Shown: one piece after another, positions 49,752-60,058 of the stretch
Numbering within the stretch: the first letter of the stretch is position 1
Layout: each line of letters starts with the position of its first letter
Assembly: GCA_965262395.1 (NCBI GenBank)
Contig: OZ253531.1
Coordinates: 558,001-622,000, forward strand
Reading direction: 5' to 3'
From: CBDHFF01 sp965262395
Lineage (GTDB): Bacteria; Pseudomonadota; Alphaproteobacteria; Rickettsiales; Anaplasmataceae
Length of the DNA: 64,000 bases
Notes under the pieces: model-generated
What the model saw: only the letters and a program-made list of their open reading frames with translations
The model's database searches: none
Told to the model about the DNA's origin: nothing
Translations under genes and position numbers: made by a program

Positions 49752-50843
49752 CTAATCACTGACTTCATCGATAGAATTCATTAATTCTGCTTGATGATTG
49801 CTAGTTAATATTCCAATTAAATCATGTAAATCACCATTGATGATTTTATCAATATTAAAGTTCTGGTGTAAGATTCTGTGATCTGTAACACGGCTTTGTG
49901 GAAAATTATAAGTCCTTATTCGTTCGGAGCGATCGCCCGTGCCTATCATTTGTTTCCTCATGTTGGAGCGCTCAGATGCCTTTTTTTGCCTTTCCATTTC
50001 ATATAGCCTGGTTCCTAGTATTTTCATAGCCTTGGCTTTGTTTTTATGCTGAGATTTTTCATCTTGCTGTGAAACAACTAAGCCTGATGGTATATGCGTT
50101 ATACGCACTGCGCTATCTGTTGTATTCACTGATTGACCTCCTGGACCACTAGCACGAAATATATCAATTCTTAAGTCCTTTGTGTCTATTTTGATATCCA
50201 CTTCTTCAGGCTCAGGAAGGACAGCAACCGTTATTGTTGATGTATGTAATCTGCCAGAAGTTTCAGTAGTAGGAACTCGCTGCACCCTATGTACTCCAGA
50301 TTCAAATTTTAGATTTGCAAATACGTTGGTTCCAATTACTTCTAATATAATTTCCTTGTACCCGCCTATTTCACAGGGGTCTGTAGAGATTATATTCATT
50401 TTCCAGTTCTGTTTGTCAGCATACATCTCATACATTCTATATAAGTCCCCTACAAACAGGGCTGCTTCATCCCCGCCAGCCGCTGGCCTAATTTCCATTA
50501 TAATATTCATCTTATCGTCTGAATCTTTAGGTAGGAGGGCAATGCATATATTGTTTTCTATTTCTTTAATTGATTTCTTTGTTTCTAGGAGCTCTTCTTT
50601 TGCAAGTTCTTTAATTTCTTTGTCCATATCTGGATCTTCAGTTATTGACAAGTTTTCTGCTATGATTTTTAGGGCTCCATTGTACTGCTTAATCTCTTCT
50701 GCAACTGGTGAAATATCAGCAAATTCCTTTGAAAGTTTTATAAATTTCCCCATATCAGATATAACTTCATTATCAACAAGAAGTCCTTCTAATTGTTTGT
50801 GTCGTTCTAGAATTTTATTGAGATTATCTTGTTTAACTTGCAA
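49752..50843 (-). CDS. prfA: Peptide chain release factor 1
   Basis: RF1 reads UAA and UAG and triggers peptide release. The 363-residue chain contains the RAASGP-type catalytic segment RASGPGGQSVNTTDSAVR with the GGQ motif. The VHRVQRVP element and the codon-recognition region near RLHTSTITVAVLPEP come before it, with an N-terminal coiled domain (about residues 1-110) and AGGDEAALF. Length is normal. It converges on dnaB and has the accessory island just upstream. Confidence 0.95.
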   Translation of the reverse strand: MQVKQDNLNKILERHKQLEGLLVDNEVISDMGKFIKLSKEFADISPVAEEIKQYNGALKIIAENLSITEDPDMDKEIKELAKEELLETKKSIKEIENNICIALLPKDSDDKMNIIMEIRPAAGGDEAALFVGDLYRMYEMYADKQNWKMNIISTDPCEIGGYKEIILEVIGTNVFANLKFESGVHRVQRVPTTETSGRLHTSTITVAVLPEPEEVDIKIDTKDLRIDIFRASGPGGQSVNTTDSAVRITHIPSGLVVSQQDEKSQHKNKAKAMKILGTRLYEMERQKKASERSNMRKQMIGTGDRSERIRTYNFPQSRVTDHRILHQNFNIDKIINGDLHDLIGILTSNHQAELMNSIDEVSD

Positions 50844-50925
50844 TCTTATTCTCCGACGGGCAATGATATTAGAAAATTATAACGAATAACTGTTACATAA
50901 GCAATAAGCAACTGAGTATTTACTT

Positions 50926-51966
50926 TCAATGCTCTGGAGAATCAGGTTTAACTATTTCCATATTCTCAGTATATAGGGCTTCACATTTGTTGCATTCAAA
51001 TAGCTCTGGCTCAGTAAATGATTTTCCTTTCTTAAGTAGGGCTAGTTTCTCTTTTGTTTTAAATTTATGTATATGTAGATCATCGTATTCTTCTTCCGTA
51101 TTATCTGTAGGATTACCATTGCATAAATAGTAAAATTCATTATCTTTAATGCCCTCAAGTGCAGCAAGTATTTTCTTATTATTTTTGAGGAAGTCGATTG
51201 TAAAGAGATGCAATAGGAAACATTGTTCGATATTTAGAACATTGAAACTGTCTCCTGTTTGCTTGTTTTTGTATATATATAGGCTATTCAATCCTGTGAT
51301 TTGTGATGTATTGCGCATATCTTTGATAAGAGCGACACATTGCTTAATTATACTGTTCTTTGTTGGCATTTTCTTAAGATTCGGATTAGACCTAGGATCA
51401 GGATCCAATTTAATAAATGGTGAGGAGAGTTCTATATAGCGTATTAGTGTCAGTACTTTTTCTGCATGTTTATCTCTATTTTCCTCCATTGTTCTATACT
51501 CCTCGGCCTTCTTATGCTCCTCAGATGCTTCATATTCCTTCTCCTGAGTATTCTGATATTCCTTATGCTCTGCAGACTCTTTATACTTCTCATTCTCCGC
51601 ATGTCTTTTACACGATCCCTTCATTGTGACAGTTACTTCAATAGAGGGGAATTCCGAAGGGGGTAATTCCGATTCACTAGTATGTTTTTTTATATGAGCA
51701 GGGGGGAGTTCCGATTCACTAGTATGTTTTTTTATATGAGCAGGGGGTAATTCTGATTCACTAGTATGTTTTTTTATATGAGCAGGGGGGAATTCCGAAG
51801 GGGGTAATTCTGATTCACTAGTATATTCACTAGGCATTTTTTTGAGGTTTCGTTTCTTGATGTGATAGATAATTATAGACATAATGCATGGAACAAGTAT
51901 TAGCATTATTACAAGTAATATGGCTGCCGATATAATTATCTGATTGACTTTTGATGCTATTGACAT
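50926..51966 (-). CDS. Unknown N-terminally anchored protein with Ser/Glu/Pro repeat (346 aa)
   Basis: ATG 51966 starts a chain with one membrane helix at about residues 10-34 (after KVNQIIISAA) followed by KKRNLKK. A 14-residue repeat (HTSESELPPAHIKK, 42 bp in DNA, 51655-51836) occupies residues 45-105, then a Glu/Lys-rich coiled segment with many EHKE and EEYR groups. The last 150 residues look globular and contain one C-x-x-C (CNKCEALY). No family was recognised. The anchor resembles those of three other unknown proteins in the window, so a shared location is likely. Confidence 0.7.
   Translation of the reverse strand: MSIASKVNQIIISAAILLVIMLILVPCIMSIIIYHIKKRNLKKMPSEYTSESELPPSEFPPAHIKKHTSESELPPAHIKKHTSESELPPAHIKKHTSESELPPSEFPSIEVTVTMKGSCKRHAENEKYKESAEHKEYQNTQEKEYEASEEHKKAEEYRTMEENRDKHAEKVLTLIRYIELSSPFIKLDPDPRSNPNLKKMPTKNSIIKQCVALIKDMRNTSQITGLNSLYIYKNKQTGDSFNVLNIEQCFLLHLFTIDFLKNNKKILAALEGIKDNEFYYLCNGNPTDNTEEEYDDLHIHKFKTKEKLALLKKGKSFTEPELFECNKCEALYTENMEIVKPDSPEH
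51655..51836 (-). repeat. 42-bp in-frame repeat
   Basis: GATTCACT cores at 51671, 51713, 51755 and 51812 mark 42-bp units, the last spacing being 57 bp because of an extra 15-bp SEFPP segment. All spacings are multiples of three, so the coding frame is kept. Confidence 0.85.
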
Positions 51967-52225
51967 GATTAAAATCAGTGATCTTTATGTACTAAGTATA
52001 GCATTGTTTTATGCATAATAAATGAATGCTATTTCTTTATTTTCATTAAATAGATAGCATTATATTAATAACTCATATCCTTGTTAGGATAATGCTTGCT
52101 TCTTCATAGGGTTACTGATTCATTGCCTTCAAGATTTATAGAAGGCCGTTAGGAGAATTTACCAGGACGTAAACTCAAATCATTCTGATTAGCCATTATT
52201 GGCTAAGTAAGCTTATTAGAATCTG

Positions 52226-53569
52226 CTAATAGATGAGGCCTGCTGTGGGGTCAGGATCATGAGTCAGGCTGGAGGGGTGTTGCCCATCTCCTGTGTTTAG
52301 TGCACCTGTAGCTGGAGGAGTGTTCTGGGATTGAGAAGGCTCTTCGAGATTATGCGCGTCTAGATACTCCTGATGATGACTACAGTTGAGCTCAAAAGCA
52401 TGGTCGGCTGGAAGATCTTCTATTTGCTCAAGATTAAATGCAGGTCTTGCTTCTAATGTTGCTAAAGATGTATAATGGTAATCATGATCACATGGTGTAT
52501 GATGAAATTTTGTAGAGCATAGTAAATCCTGTTCTTCTTTTATACCAGATTCATTATCATTCTCTCGTTTTAAATCACCGAATGTAAAGTGATCTACTTC
52601 TGTAAAGTTTCCTGCTAGTATAGAGTGTTGACTGAGTCTGGTATTATTTGCAATCTTTGGTATTGGTACTCTAATAGTCACATTTTTAAAAAATGTCATA
52701 GATGAATATGCTTTATCAGAACTCTTACTTGCCCTATGAATTAGATCTAATTCATCTTGTGAACATTCTATTATTATTTCTTCTGTATTTACACCTACAT
52801 CACCTATCTCTCGATTAGAACCTAATACCTGCTCTACTTTGCTGTGAAAAAGTATAAGCGTATAATTGATAAGGTTAGTTGCTGTTTCCTTTTGATAAAG
52901 CTGTATATTCCCCTGGAGTTTTTGAGCAAAGTCATAAAGTTTATCGTAATATTGCTCTTCAGACTTACGTTCATGTTCAGGGAGAGACTCAACATAACTA
53001 TTATATTCGCTCTCTACGCTTTTTACATATAGAAGCCATTCTCCTAATAATTCCATTGTCATATTGAGCCCGGTTAATTTCATATTAGCAGTTGCTAAAT
53101 CCTTTTGCGTTATATTGTCGAATTGTTCTGTTGATAATTTTTCACTTATATGAGCCAAGGCAGAAGAGGAATCTTCCTTATCAACTGTAATAGGGTTTAT
53201 ATAGGACACAGTGCTCAAGACATCATCTAATATCCTATAATAATCTGTACTTCTGGGATTAAATTCCTTTTTCGAGAGTGAGTGTAGTGCATTTTTTGCC
53301 TTTATATAGCCATACTTTGCATCTAATAGGACTACACATAGAATATGGTTATCGCTTGTTCTTTCTTTATTGAAATCTTCATCATCTTGTATAGCAAGTG
53401 GATGGTTCCTAAGTATTTCAGCATAACTTTGTTGGTGCTGGTCGTGTTTCAGATTTTTATGAGCATTAATGCCCATAACTAGTAATGTGATAAATACAGC
53501 TAATGCTAACAACAATACTACTGATGTTACTACAGCAGATATTATAATCTTATTTCTATTTTCCATCAT
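52226..53569 (-). CDS. Unknown N-terminally anchored protein (447 aa)
   Basis: ATG 53569 is preferred to the TTG just upstream. One membrane helix spans about residues 9-33, after ENRNKIIISAVV. The following 250 residues are helical and charged, with no recognised domain. The C-terminal third holds several His/Cys-containing short motifs (LLCSTKFHHTPCDHDYH, NCSHHQEYLDAH), which might bind metal, and a Pro/Thr/Gly-rich end. No family was recognised. It belongs to the minus-strand accessory island and shares its anchor type with the neighbour downstream. Confidence 0.7.
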   Translation of the reverse strand: MMENRNKIIISAVVTSVVLLLALAVFITLLVMGINAHKNLKHDQHQQSYAEILRNHPLAIQDDEDFNKERTSDNHILCVVLLDAKYGYIKAKNALHSLSKKEFNPRSTDYYRILDDVLSTVSYINPITVDKEDSSSALAHISEKLSTEQFDNITQKDLATANMKLTGLNMTMELLGEWLLYVKSVESEYNSYVESLPEHERKSEEQYYDKLYDFAQKLQGNIQLYQKETATNLINYTLILFHSKVEQVLGSNREIGDVGVNTEEIIIECSQDELDLIHRASKSSDKAYSSMTFFKNVTIRVPIPKIANNTRLSQHSILAGNFTEVDHFTFGDLKRENDNESGIKEEQDLLCSTKFHHTPCDHDYHYTSLATLEARPAFNLEQIEDLPADHAFELNCSHHQEYLDAHNLEEPSQSQNTPPATGALNTGDGQHPSSLTHDPDPTAGLIY

Positions 53570-53725
53570 CAATTACTATATTACAGTATCAATCTTATTA
53601 TAATTATAGCTAAGATTTATTTCAATTGAACTAACAAACATCATGACATTAAATATAAATGACGAAATTGTTTTCTATATCAAAATCTTTACCATTCTTG
53701 CCATTTAATACAATTCTTCTCATCA

Positions 53726-54718
53726 TTATATCTGCGTGATTATCCCCTCTGCCGACGTTTCGCTTTCAGGGGAAGGGTCAGATTTTACTGTCTGACCATT
53801 TGCGGTTCCTACAGGTGGCCCTGATTTGGATTGGTTCATTTCTTTCACTATACTTGGATCTTGTTGCAAAATTTCACTCATCTTATTTTCAGTAGCTTTA
53901 GGGTCAACAGCGTTAGATTTATTACTGCTTAAGCTTGTGCCTAGAGTATTATGTACTTCAACAAGAATATTTCCTAGTGCTGTAAATTCTTTTATACTAC
54001 GTTCATTCTGTTGTATCTGCTCCCCCGTGTCTGTTAAGGAAGTTTGATCAGTATTTACATTATCAATTGCAGCTTCCAATTTATTTATTGACTCCTGAAT
54101 ATCCTTACGCGTATCTTCATCAATATTTGTATCCTGTATAGATTGTTTTATTAGTGCAAGTGATTCATCTAGTCCTATTTTAGCGGTTCTTAATTCAATA
54201 TAAGATATTTCATGTTTAATCTGATTGACCTTCATCGCACATTCATTTGCTTGAAAGAATAGCCCAAAGTCAGAATAGCCATTATCTGCTAGCTTTTCTG
54301 TTAGCTTTCCCGCTTCTGTTAGCTTTGTATTTGCTATGTTTAGTTCATTATTTAAATCCTTGATTCTTGTACTCAAGTCTCCCATTAATGCTTTTTTTCC
54401 TATCCCCTCGGAGTTGAGCAGATGAGCATCCAAGCGTTCCAATAAATTGTTGCTCTTCAAGCTTATGCCATTTTCAGATAATCGTTCCTCTCTTTCTACT
54501 TTACGTTCTATATGTGTCTCGTTTTTAGGCATATTCTGTCCATCGTTGAGTGTATGCGTATTCTTCATGCCATAATCACCGACCATACTCTTTACTGTAC
54601 TGCTTTTCCTTAATGGAGAGCCTGCTCCATCTCCCCATGAAACATCTCCTCCTCTTGGAATAGCAAATCCTCCTTCACTTCGTTTTGCATTATTTTGCGT
54701 TCCTTTTCCTTTAGCCAT
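53726..54718 (-). CDS. Unknown coiled-coil protein (330 aa)
   Basis: ATG 54718 is preceded by GGAG at a good distance. The N-terminal 75 residues are polar and basic (MAKGKGTQNNAKRSEGG), then residues about 80-240 are heptad-like and rich in Leu, Ile, Asn and Lys, as in coiled coils. The C-terminal 70 residues are Ser/Pro/Gly-rich and probably disordered. No signal peptide or membrane helix was seen. The mix of disordered ends and a coiled middle resembles secreted effectors, but there is no direct proof. Confidence 0.68.
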   Translation of the reverse strand: MAKGKGTQNNAKRSEGGFAIPRGGDVSWGDGAGSPLRKSSTVKSMVGDYGMKNTHTLNDGQNMPKNETHIERKVEREERLSENGISLKSNNLLERLDAHLLNSEGIGKKALMGDLSTRIKDLNNELNIANTKLTEAGKLTEKLADNGYSDFGLFFQANECAMKVNQIKHEISYIELRTAKIGLDESLALIKQSIQDTNIDEDTRKDIQESINKLEAAIDNVNTDQTSLTDTGEQIQQNERSIKEFTALGNILVEVHNTLGTSLSSNKSNAVDPKATENKMSEILQQDPSIVKEMNQSKSGPPVGTANGQTVKSDPSPESETSAEGIITQI

Positions 54719-54958
54719 TCATATCTCCAATATACTGTTAAACATTCTTAGGATTATAGAGGTATGAAAGTAAAAACACAAATTACGTGCAGAGTGAGTT
54801 AATAATTATAATGGGGATATACTGGTTCATTTTACAAGTAATGATTGTACATGAGCTAACTCATCACGTTAATGGTGTGGTAAATTGTGCTAAGATGTAG
54901 ATATGTTGGTTATGTTAACATCCATGTCTTAATTAACATTTTCTAATATATCGATTGT

Positions 54959-55022
54959 ATTCGAGGTCATAATTTTCGATTATGAAAGTGAATTCGAGGT
55001 CATAATTTTCGATTATGAAGGT
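54959..55022. repeat. 33-bp direct repeat, two copies, each a hairpin
   Basis: Two copies begin at 54961 and 54994 (TCGAGGTC). Each holds the 6-bp dyad CATAAT/ATTATG around TTTCG. They lie in the 438-bp gap between two unknown genes; apart from the terminator near 55077-55119, the gap shows nothing else. Confidence 0.7.
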
Positions 55023-55076
55023 GAAACTTAAAGTAAGTGAGTGTTCTTTGAGTAGTTAAATAGGATCTCTTTATAA

Positions 55077-55119
55077 ATAAAAAGCATCAGAGAAATGTTC
55101 GCACACTGCTCTGATGCTT
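55077..55119 (-). terminator. Rho-independent terminator of the 1531-aa gene
   Basis: AAGCATCAGAG (55082-55092) and CTCTGATGCTT (55109-55119) form a perfect 11-bp stem. Read on the minus strand it is followed by TTTTTATTTAT. It lies about 40 bp past the stop of the minus-strand gene. This is the clearest terminator in the window. Confidence 0.85.
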
Positions 55120-55156
55120 GTAATAATAGAATAGATTGTCCTGCTATTATGTTAGC

Positions 55157-58100
55157 CTATAATGTCATCCCAGTACCTTTATTCTCACCTGTAGTTTGAG
55201 CAGCATTAGGTTCAGGTGCAAGCTGCTCTGATGATGATACCTCCATTATTGTTATGCCTCCTGGTGCAGAAGAATCAGCACTAGCCTCTGTCTCCATTTC
55301 TGTAGATCGTTCACCCGTAATATGATCTACTGGATTTTCAGAATTATGTCTCTGTCCAGCACTGTGCTCTTCAGCCATAGTGTCGTATTTCTTTGCCATA
55401 TAACGTACATTTTGTCTTGCACCTTGACCTTCTGCTGGATCTACGGTTCCTGCTTGATATTTCTCTTGAGCAATTCCACCAAATAATCCTGCAATATCAT
55501 TGATAGTCTTATCCACAGTAAATCTTTTATCAGTAGGATTAGCCGATGCTTGCTTGGCTGGCTTCTGAGCTACTACAGGAGGCTTGGCTGGCTTCTGAGC
55601 TACTACAGGAGGCTTGGCTGGCTTCTGAGCTACTACAGGAGGCTTGGCTGGCTTCTGAGCAACAGGAGGCTTGGCTGGTCTCGAAGCAACAGGAGGCTTG
55701 GTTGTTTCAGGCTCAGGAGTTACAGGAGCCTCTGTGCCACTAAATAATAATGTTTTCTGAACCATTTCATCACTTATCTGAGTTTTCTGAGGCATTATTT
55801 GATTTTCCATTCTTTCTACAAGAGATTCTTTACGTTCTCCCTTTTCCTTCATTTGCGATTCTACTACTGACAAGGCGTCATATAACTTACTATCGAGGCT
55901 ATCATATTGTTTATCGCCCTTAGATTTGTATGCATCTTTCATCACTGTCGGGAATCCACACTCAATTCTTTGCGCTTGACTATGTTTCTCTTCTGCACTT
56001 AGGGCAGCATTAAACTCCCTTAACCGCATAGCTAATATCTCTGTAGGTATGTGTCCTAGATCTGCCACAGAATCCATAGATATACATGATTTCCTAGGGT
56101 CGGTAGCACTAGGTTCTGCCCCTGAAGGCTCATTTGTTTTTACAGACCCTGAATCTATATCCAATTCTTTCTCCAGGTTAGGTTTTAATTCCAAGAAGGC
56201 GGTCTTTAGCACATCAGCCATATTACCATACTCCTCCTCCTCCCGCATCTTTACTATGTTAGGTTTTTGGATTAACTCTTGAAATACTGTTGGAAATAAG
56301 TAACCTATCCCTTGCTCTTTGAGCCCCAATTCATCCTTATCTAAATCACCCTCAAGGTCATTTATCATATCTAATAATTGTGCTTTATGCTCGAGTGATA
56401 GATTGTCTACATTTTCTTTAGATAATACTCCTTCCTCTGCTTCTGCTTCCTCAAGGCTATCCACATACTTATCATACCTCTTATCAAGACTCTCATCTAG
56501 TTTTAATGATAAACTTTCTGCTGTTTCATTTATTGCCATGTATAACTTGCTAGCAAGGCGACCATGCTCCATAATTTTTGGATCTTCCTTTAGCTCCTGC
56601 AGAAAACCTTCTGCTTCTTCAATGTCAGTTATTGCATTAGAAGAATGTGCCTGTTTAATTCTATTTACAATATCAAGAAATACTTTCGGATTATTATCCT
56701 TGATCTTTTGTAAACAAGCCATAGAGGAATCAATCATACCAACGTGATCCTGCTTATGCTGCTCCTGCTGCTGATACTGCTCAGCATATGCGTGTTGATA
56801 TTTTACTACGTCGTCTACTATCTCGGTGGTTACTCTCCGTGCTTCTTTATCTTTTGCTTTCTCTTCTGCCATTATAGAGAATCCATCATCAGCCGGCGCT
56901 ATGATGGGGTCAGCCTCTGTTCTAGTAGGGTCAGCCTCTGCAGCTGCAGCTACTGCTGCCTCCAAGGTAGGTTTCATCTGCAGAAGTTCAGCCTTTAATT
57001 TAACCTCTGCATTATCGCCCCTGCCGACATCTTTTAATAAATCAGCACTCACTTTTGGAAATAAGCGATATATTTCACTAAGTTCATTGTTGAGCTCTGC
57101 CTTATCTGAGATATGCTCAAGGCCATTTATCATCTTCAATAATATTGCTTTATGCTCGAGTGATAGATTGTCTGCATTTTCTTTAGATAATATTGATTTC
57201 TCTGCTTTTGCATCCGTAATGTTCTGCGCATAATTATCATACCTAGAGCTAAGACTCCCACTTATTGTTGATGATATATCATTTCCTGTATCCTGTATTG
57301 CCAAGTATATCTCGTTAGCAAGGCGACCATGCTCCATCATTTTTGTATCTTCCTTTAGCTCCTGCAGAAAATCTTTTGCGTCTTGAATGTCAGTTATTTC
57401 ATTAGAAGAATTTGCCTTTTTCACTCTATTTACAACATTAAGAAATACTTTCGGATTATTATCTTGGATCTTTTGTAAACAAGCCATAGAAAGATCAAAC
57501 TTAGCATTTGACTCATGATTTTCAGCACATGCGTATTGATATTCTATTATGTCGGTTACTATCTGGGTGGTTACTCTCTTTACTGCCTCCGCTTTTGCTT
57601 TCTCTTCTGCTGTTACAGTAGGAGTAGCATCATAACCCACCTCTATGAGGGGTTCTTTAGCCTCTGCTTCAGTAGGTTCAGCCTCTGCAGCTAATTCTGC
57701 CTGAGTTCCTTGCTGCCTCGGCATCTTTTCTACTTCATTAATTGTTGCTATGCTCATTAAGGAATCAAAATCTAATTCTGCCTGCAAGTTAGGTATTATC
57801 TGCATAAGTTTAGCCTTTAATGCAACCGATAGATTAGCCTCATTGCCTACACCTTCTAATAAATCATAGCACACTGTTGGAAATGAGGAATTTATTGTAT
57901 TAATTATATTGCCAGATGTTTCCTCATTTGAGGCCTGCTCAAGAGTATTTATCATCCCTAATAATAGTTCTTTATTTTGTGTATCCAACTTCTCTAAAGG
58001 CATATCAGATTTTATTTCTTCTGCCATCTTTTCTTCATCAAGTGCTTGAGTATAGTTTTTATACATACTCTGGAAGTTAGTTCCTTGCTGCTTCGCCATC

Positions 58101-59752
58101 TTTTCTGCTTCATCAGTTATTTCTGAGCTCAGGAAGACATTAAATCGATCACCCTTCATCCTCTCTGGATTGGCCTCTTGTGCCGTTATCCATTCTTCTG
58201 CTTCTTGGGTGTTAGCTAGGTATTCATAGGGAGGTTGGTTGTTAATCATGCTCCCTACTCCTTCACCATCTTGCACTATTGTGTCATATTCAGCTGTCTC
58301 CTCATCGTAATATTCTTTTCTACAGCTATTTACAATCTTAAGAAATTTCTCTGGATCTTGATCTTTGATTTTTTGTAAACAACCCTTAGTGATATCTAAG
58401 CTCTTACTGAAATCACGATTTTTATTGGTCATAAGTTCATATTCTAGTAAGTCGTTCATTATTGTATTGGCCATTGTTCTTTCTCCTTGTTTGTGTGTAG
58501 TTGGGTTAGTAATATTAGCATCCGTAGATACAGCTTGTTCTGCTTTTGTAGGTTTAGCCTCTGTTTTAGTAAACTCGGGATTAGCTACTTCTTCTTCTTC
58601 TTCTTCTTCTGCCGCTACTTCTTGTGTAGCCTCTTTAGGTTGAGTTTCTGCTTCAGAAGATTTTATGGCGGCTGCTTCTTCTGCCTTTGAAGCAATATCT
58701 ATTGCTACTTCCAGTTTATCTTTGAAGCTAGACAGGATAACTTGCGAAATCTCTTCTGTTTTTTGGTTGAATTCTTCTACTTGAACTTCTACTTCTTCTT
58801 CGTCTCCTTCGTGGTTGAATGAGCGAAGGAGAGTAACTAGTTCTTCTACAGTTTGATTCTTGCCTTGATATTTATAACTAACATCATCCTGAGTTAACTT
58901 AGCATGTATATCTGAAAATTCATTCTCTAGCGTAGCTACGATATCTCTTGCTTTATCATCGCTAGAAATTAGTGTTAGCAACTCTTGCATTTTTGGTAAA
59001 GTGAGATCTTTAATCCATTGTTCAGAAGATTGTTGTTCAATATCCTTGCCAAGCTTAGTGCACTTATTTACATGATTGTCAAATCTATTCTCCTCTATCT
59101 TACTTTCATAATCTGGATCACTTTGCTCAAGTGCCGCTATAAGGGGCATTTTATGTTCATTATATTGTTTTCTTGTTGCATCATGATCTTTCCCCAGAGA
59201 CTTGCCAAGCTTTACTGATTCTTCTCTCAGTACGGTAGATATTTGGTGCGCATATAATGCCTTTATATTATCTGGATTATGGATAAATGTCTCATAATCT
59301 TTCTGTATTATTTGGAGCAATATCTTTTTTGCTTCTATTACACCCTTCGAGGCATCTTCTTTGTTTTGTCTAAGATCTTTCAGGAAGCCTTCTTGTTTTT
59401 GATCAAGCGTTTGATATATACGCTTTGATTGATAATAGTCTATCTTCTCTTGTACAAGTGCCTGCACAATTCTTGACAATGATCCTGGATCTTTGACCTC
59501 GATTCTGCTTAATAAATCTGGATATTCATCATGTTTGCGAAGGTGTGCAGATTGGTATGCAAGAGATTGTAGTATGTCCTCTAACACTTTTTCCTTTATA
59601 TCGTTAGGTAGGTCATTAGAAATAAGTGTTGTAGTCGCTTTCTGTGCTGCTTCCTTAGGTTGGGTTGCGCTGAAGCTAGGTGTATTTTTTTCTGCTAGGT
59701 GGGTTTGTCCTTCATATTTTGATGTAGCACTTACAGGTTCTCTGTTTGACAT
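55157..59752 (-). CDS. Large modular effector-like protein with Pro-rich PxxP tail (1531 aa)
   Basis: No known family was recognised. At least three related helical modules follow one another at about residues 427-690, 727-945 and 968-1198. Each contains a core of the form SMACLQKI(K/Q)DNNPKVFL(N/D)(I/V)VN, then (L)QELKED-K-MEHGRLA, then L-ELKP-LE. A more distant copy may precede them (about 40-330). A Glu7 run near residue 385 comes from a TTC microsatellite. Residues about 1340-1404 are a repeat of KPPVVAQKPA with many PxxP motifs, the ligand type for eukaryotic SH3 domains. There is no signal peptide or membrane helix, so if secreted it would use a type IV or other one-step route. A terminator lies just downstream. 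Confidence 0.75.
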   Translation of the reverse strand: MSNREPVSATSKYEGQTHLAEKNTPSFSATQPKEAAQKATTTLISNDLPNDIKEKVLEDILQSLAYQSAHLRKHDEYPDLLSRIEVKDPGSLSRIVQALVQEKIDYYQSKRIYQTLDQKQEGFLKDLRQNKEDASKGVIEAKKILLQIIQKDYETFIHNPDNIKALYAHQISTVLREESVKLGKSLGKDHDATRKQYNEHKMPLIAALEQSDPDYESKIEENRFDNHVNKCTKLGKDIEQQSSEQWIKDLTLPKMQELLTLISSDDKARDIVATLENEFSDIHAKLTQDDVSYKYQGKNQTVEELVTLLRSFNHEGDEEEVEVQVEEFNQKTEEISQVILSSFKDKLEVAIDIASKAEEAAAIKSSEAETQPKEATQEVAAEEEEEEEVANPEFTKTEAKPTKAEQAVSTDANITNPTTHKQGERTMANTIMNDLLEYELMTNKNRDFSKSLDITKGCLQKIKDQDPEKFLKIVNSCRKEYYDEETAEYDTIVQDGEGVGSMINNQPPYEYLANTQEAEEWITAQEANPERMKGDRFNVFLSSEITDEAEKMAKQQGTNFQSMYKNYTQALDEEKMAEEIKSDMPLEKLDTQNKELLLGMINTLEQASNEETSGNIINTINSSFPTVCYDLLEGVGNEANLSVALKAKLMQIIPNLQAELDFDSLMSIATINEVEKMPRQQGTQAELAAEAEPTEAEAKEPLIEVGYDATPTVTAEEKAKAEAVKRVTTQIVTDIIEYQYACAENHESNAKFDLSMACLQKIQDNNPKVFLNVVNRVKKANSSNEITDIQDAKDFLQELKEDTKMMEHGRLANEIYLAIQDTGNDISSTISGSLSSRYDNYAQNITDAKAEKSILSKENADNLSLEHKAILLKMINGLEHISDKAELNNELSEIYRLFPKVSADLLKDVGRGDNAEVKLKAELLQMKPTLEAAVAAAAEADPTRTEADPIIAPADDGFSIMAEEKAKDKEARRVTTEIVDDVVKYQHAYAEQYQQQEQHKQDHVGMIDSSMACLQKIKDNNPKVFLDIVNRIKQAHSSNAITDIEEAEGFLQELKEDPKIMEHGRLASKLYMAINETAESLSLKLDESLDKRYDKYVDSLEEAEAEEGVLSKENVDNLSLEHKAQLLDMINDLEGDLDKDELGLKEQGIGYLFPTVFQELIQKPNIVKMREEEEYGNMADVLKTAFLELKPNLEKELDIDSGSVKTNEPSGAEPSATDPRKSCISMDSVADLGHIPTEILAMRLREFNAALSAEEKHSQAQRIECGFPTVMKDAYKSKGDKQYDSLDSKLYDALSVVESQMKEKGERKESLVERMENQIMPQKTQISDEMVQKTLLFSGTEAPVTPEPETTKPPVASRPAKPPVAQKPAKPPVVAQKPAKPPVVAQKPAKPPVVAQKPAKQASANPTDKRFTVDKTINDIAGLFGGIAQEKYQAGTVDPAEGQGARQNVRYMAKKYDTMAEEHSAGQRHNSENPVDHITGERSTEMETEASADSSAPGGITIMEVSSSEQLAPEPNAAQTTGENKGTGMTL
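55546..55700 (-). repeat. Pro-rich tandem repeat (33-bp type)
   Basis: Four near-identical GGCTTGGCTGGCTTCTGAGC units encode K-P-P-V-V-A-Q-K-P-A-like decapeptide/undecapeptide repeats, with diverged copies on the 3' side. The frame is kept across all copies. Confidence 0.8.
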
Positions 59753-60058
59753 TTTATACTCTTTAAAAGAAATTAGACATTTATATGACCAAGTGTAGCA
59801 ATATATAGTTAATAAATAGTAACCAATTACTAAGATCGTAATAGTTTAAATAAGATGTTACATAAAATATTAATGATAAATCATATAATTTGCTCTATAC
59901 GTATGTTGCATCATAATTGATTATAATGATCCACAGCGAATATTTATAAATCTATTTTATAGAAGATCCTCTCACGGTGTATAGCTTAAGTCACAGTCCT
60001 TTGAGCTCTGGTCTATCTAAAAAAAAGGTATGGAATGATTTTATTTTGCTTTTTATTA

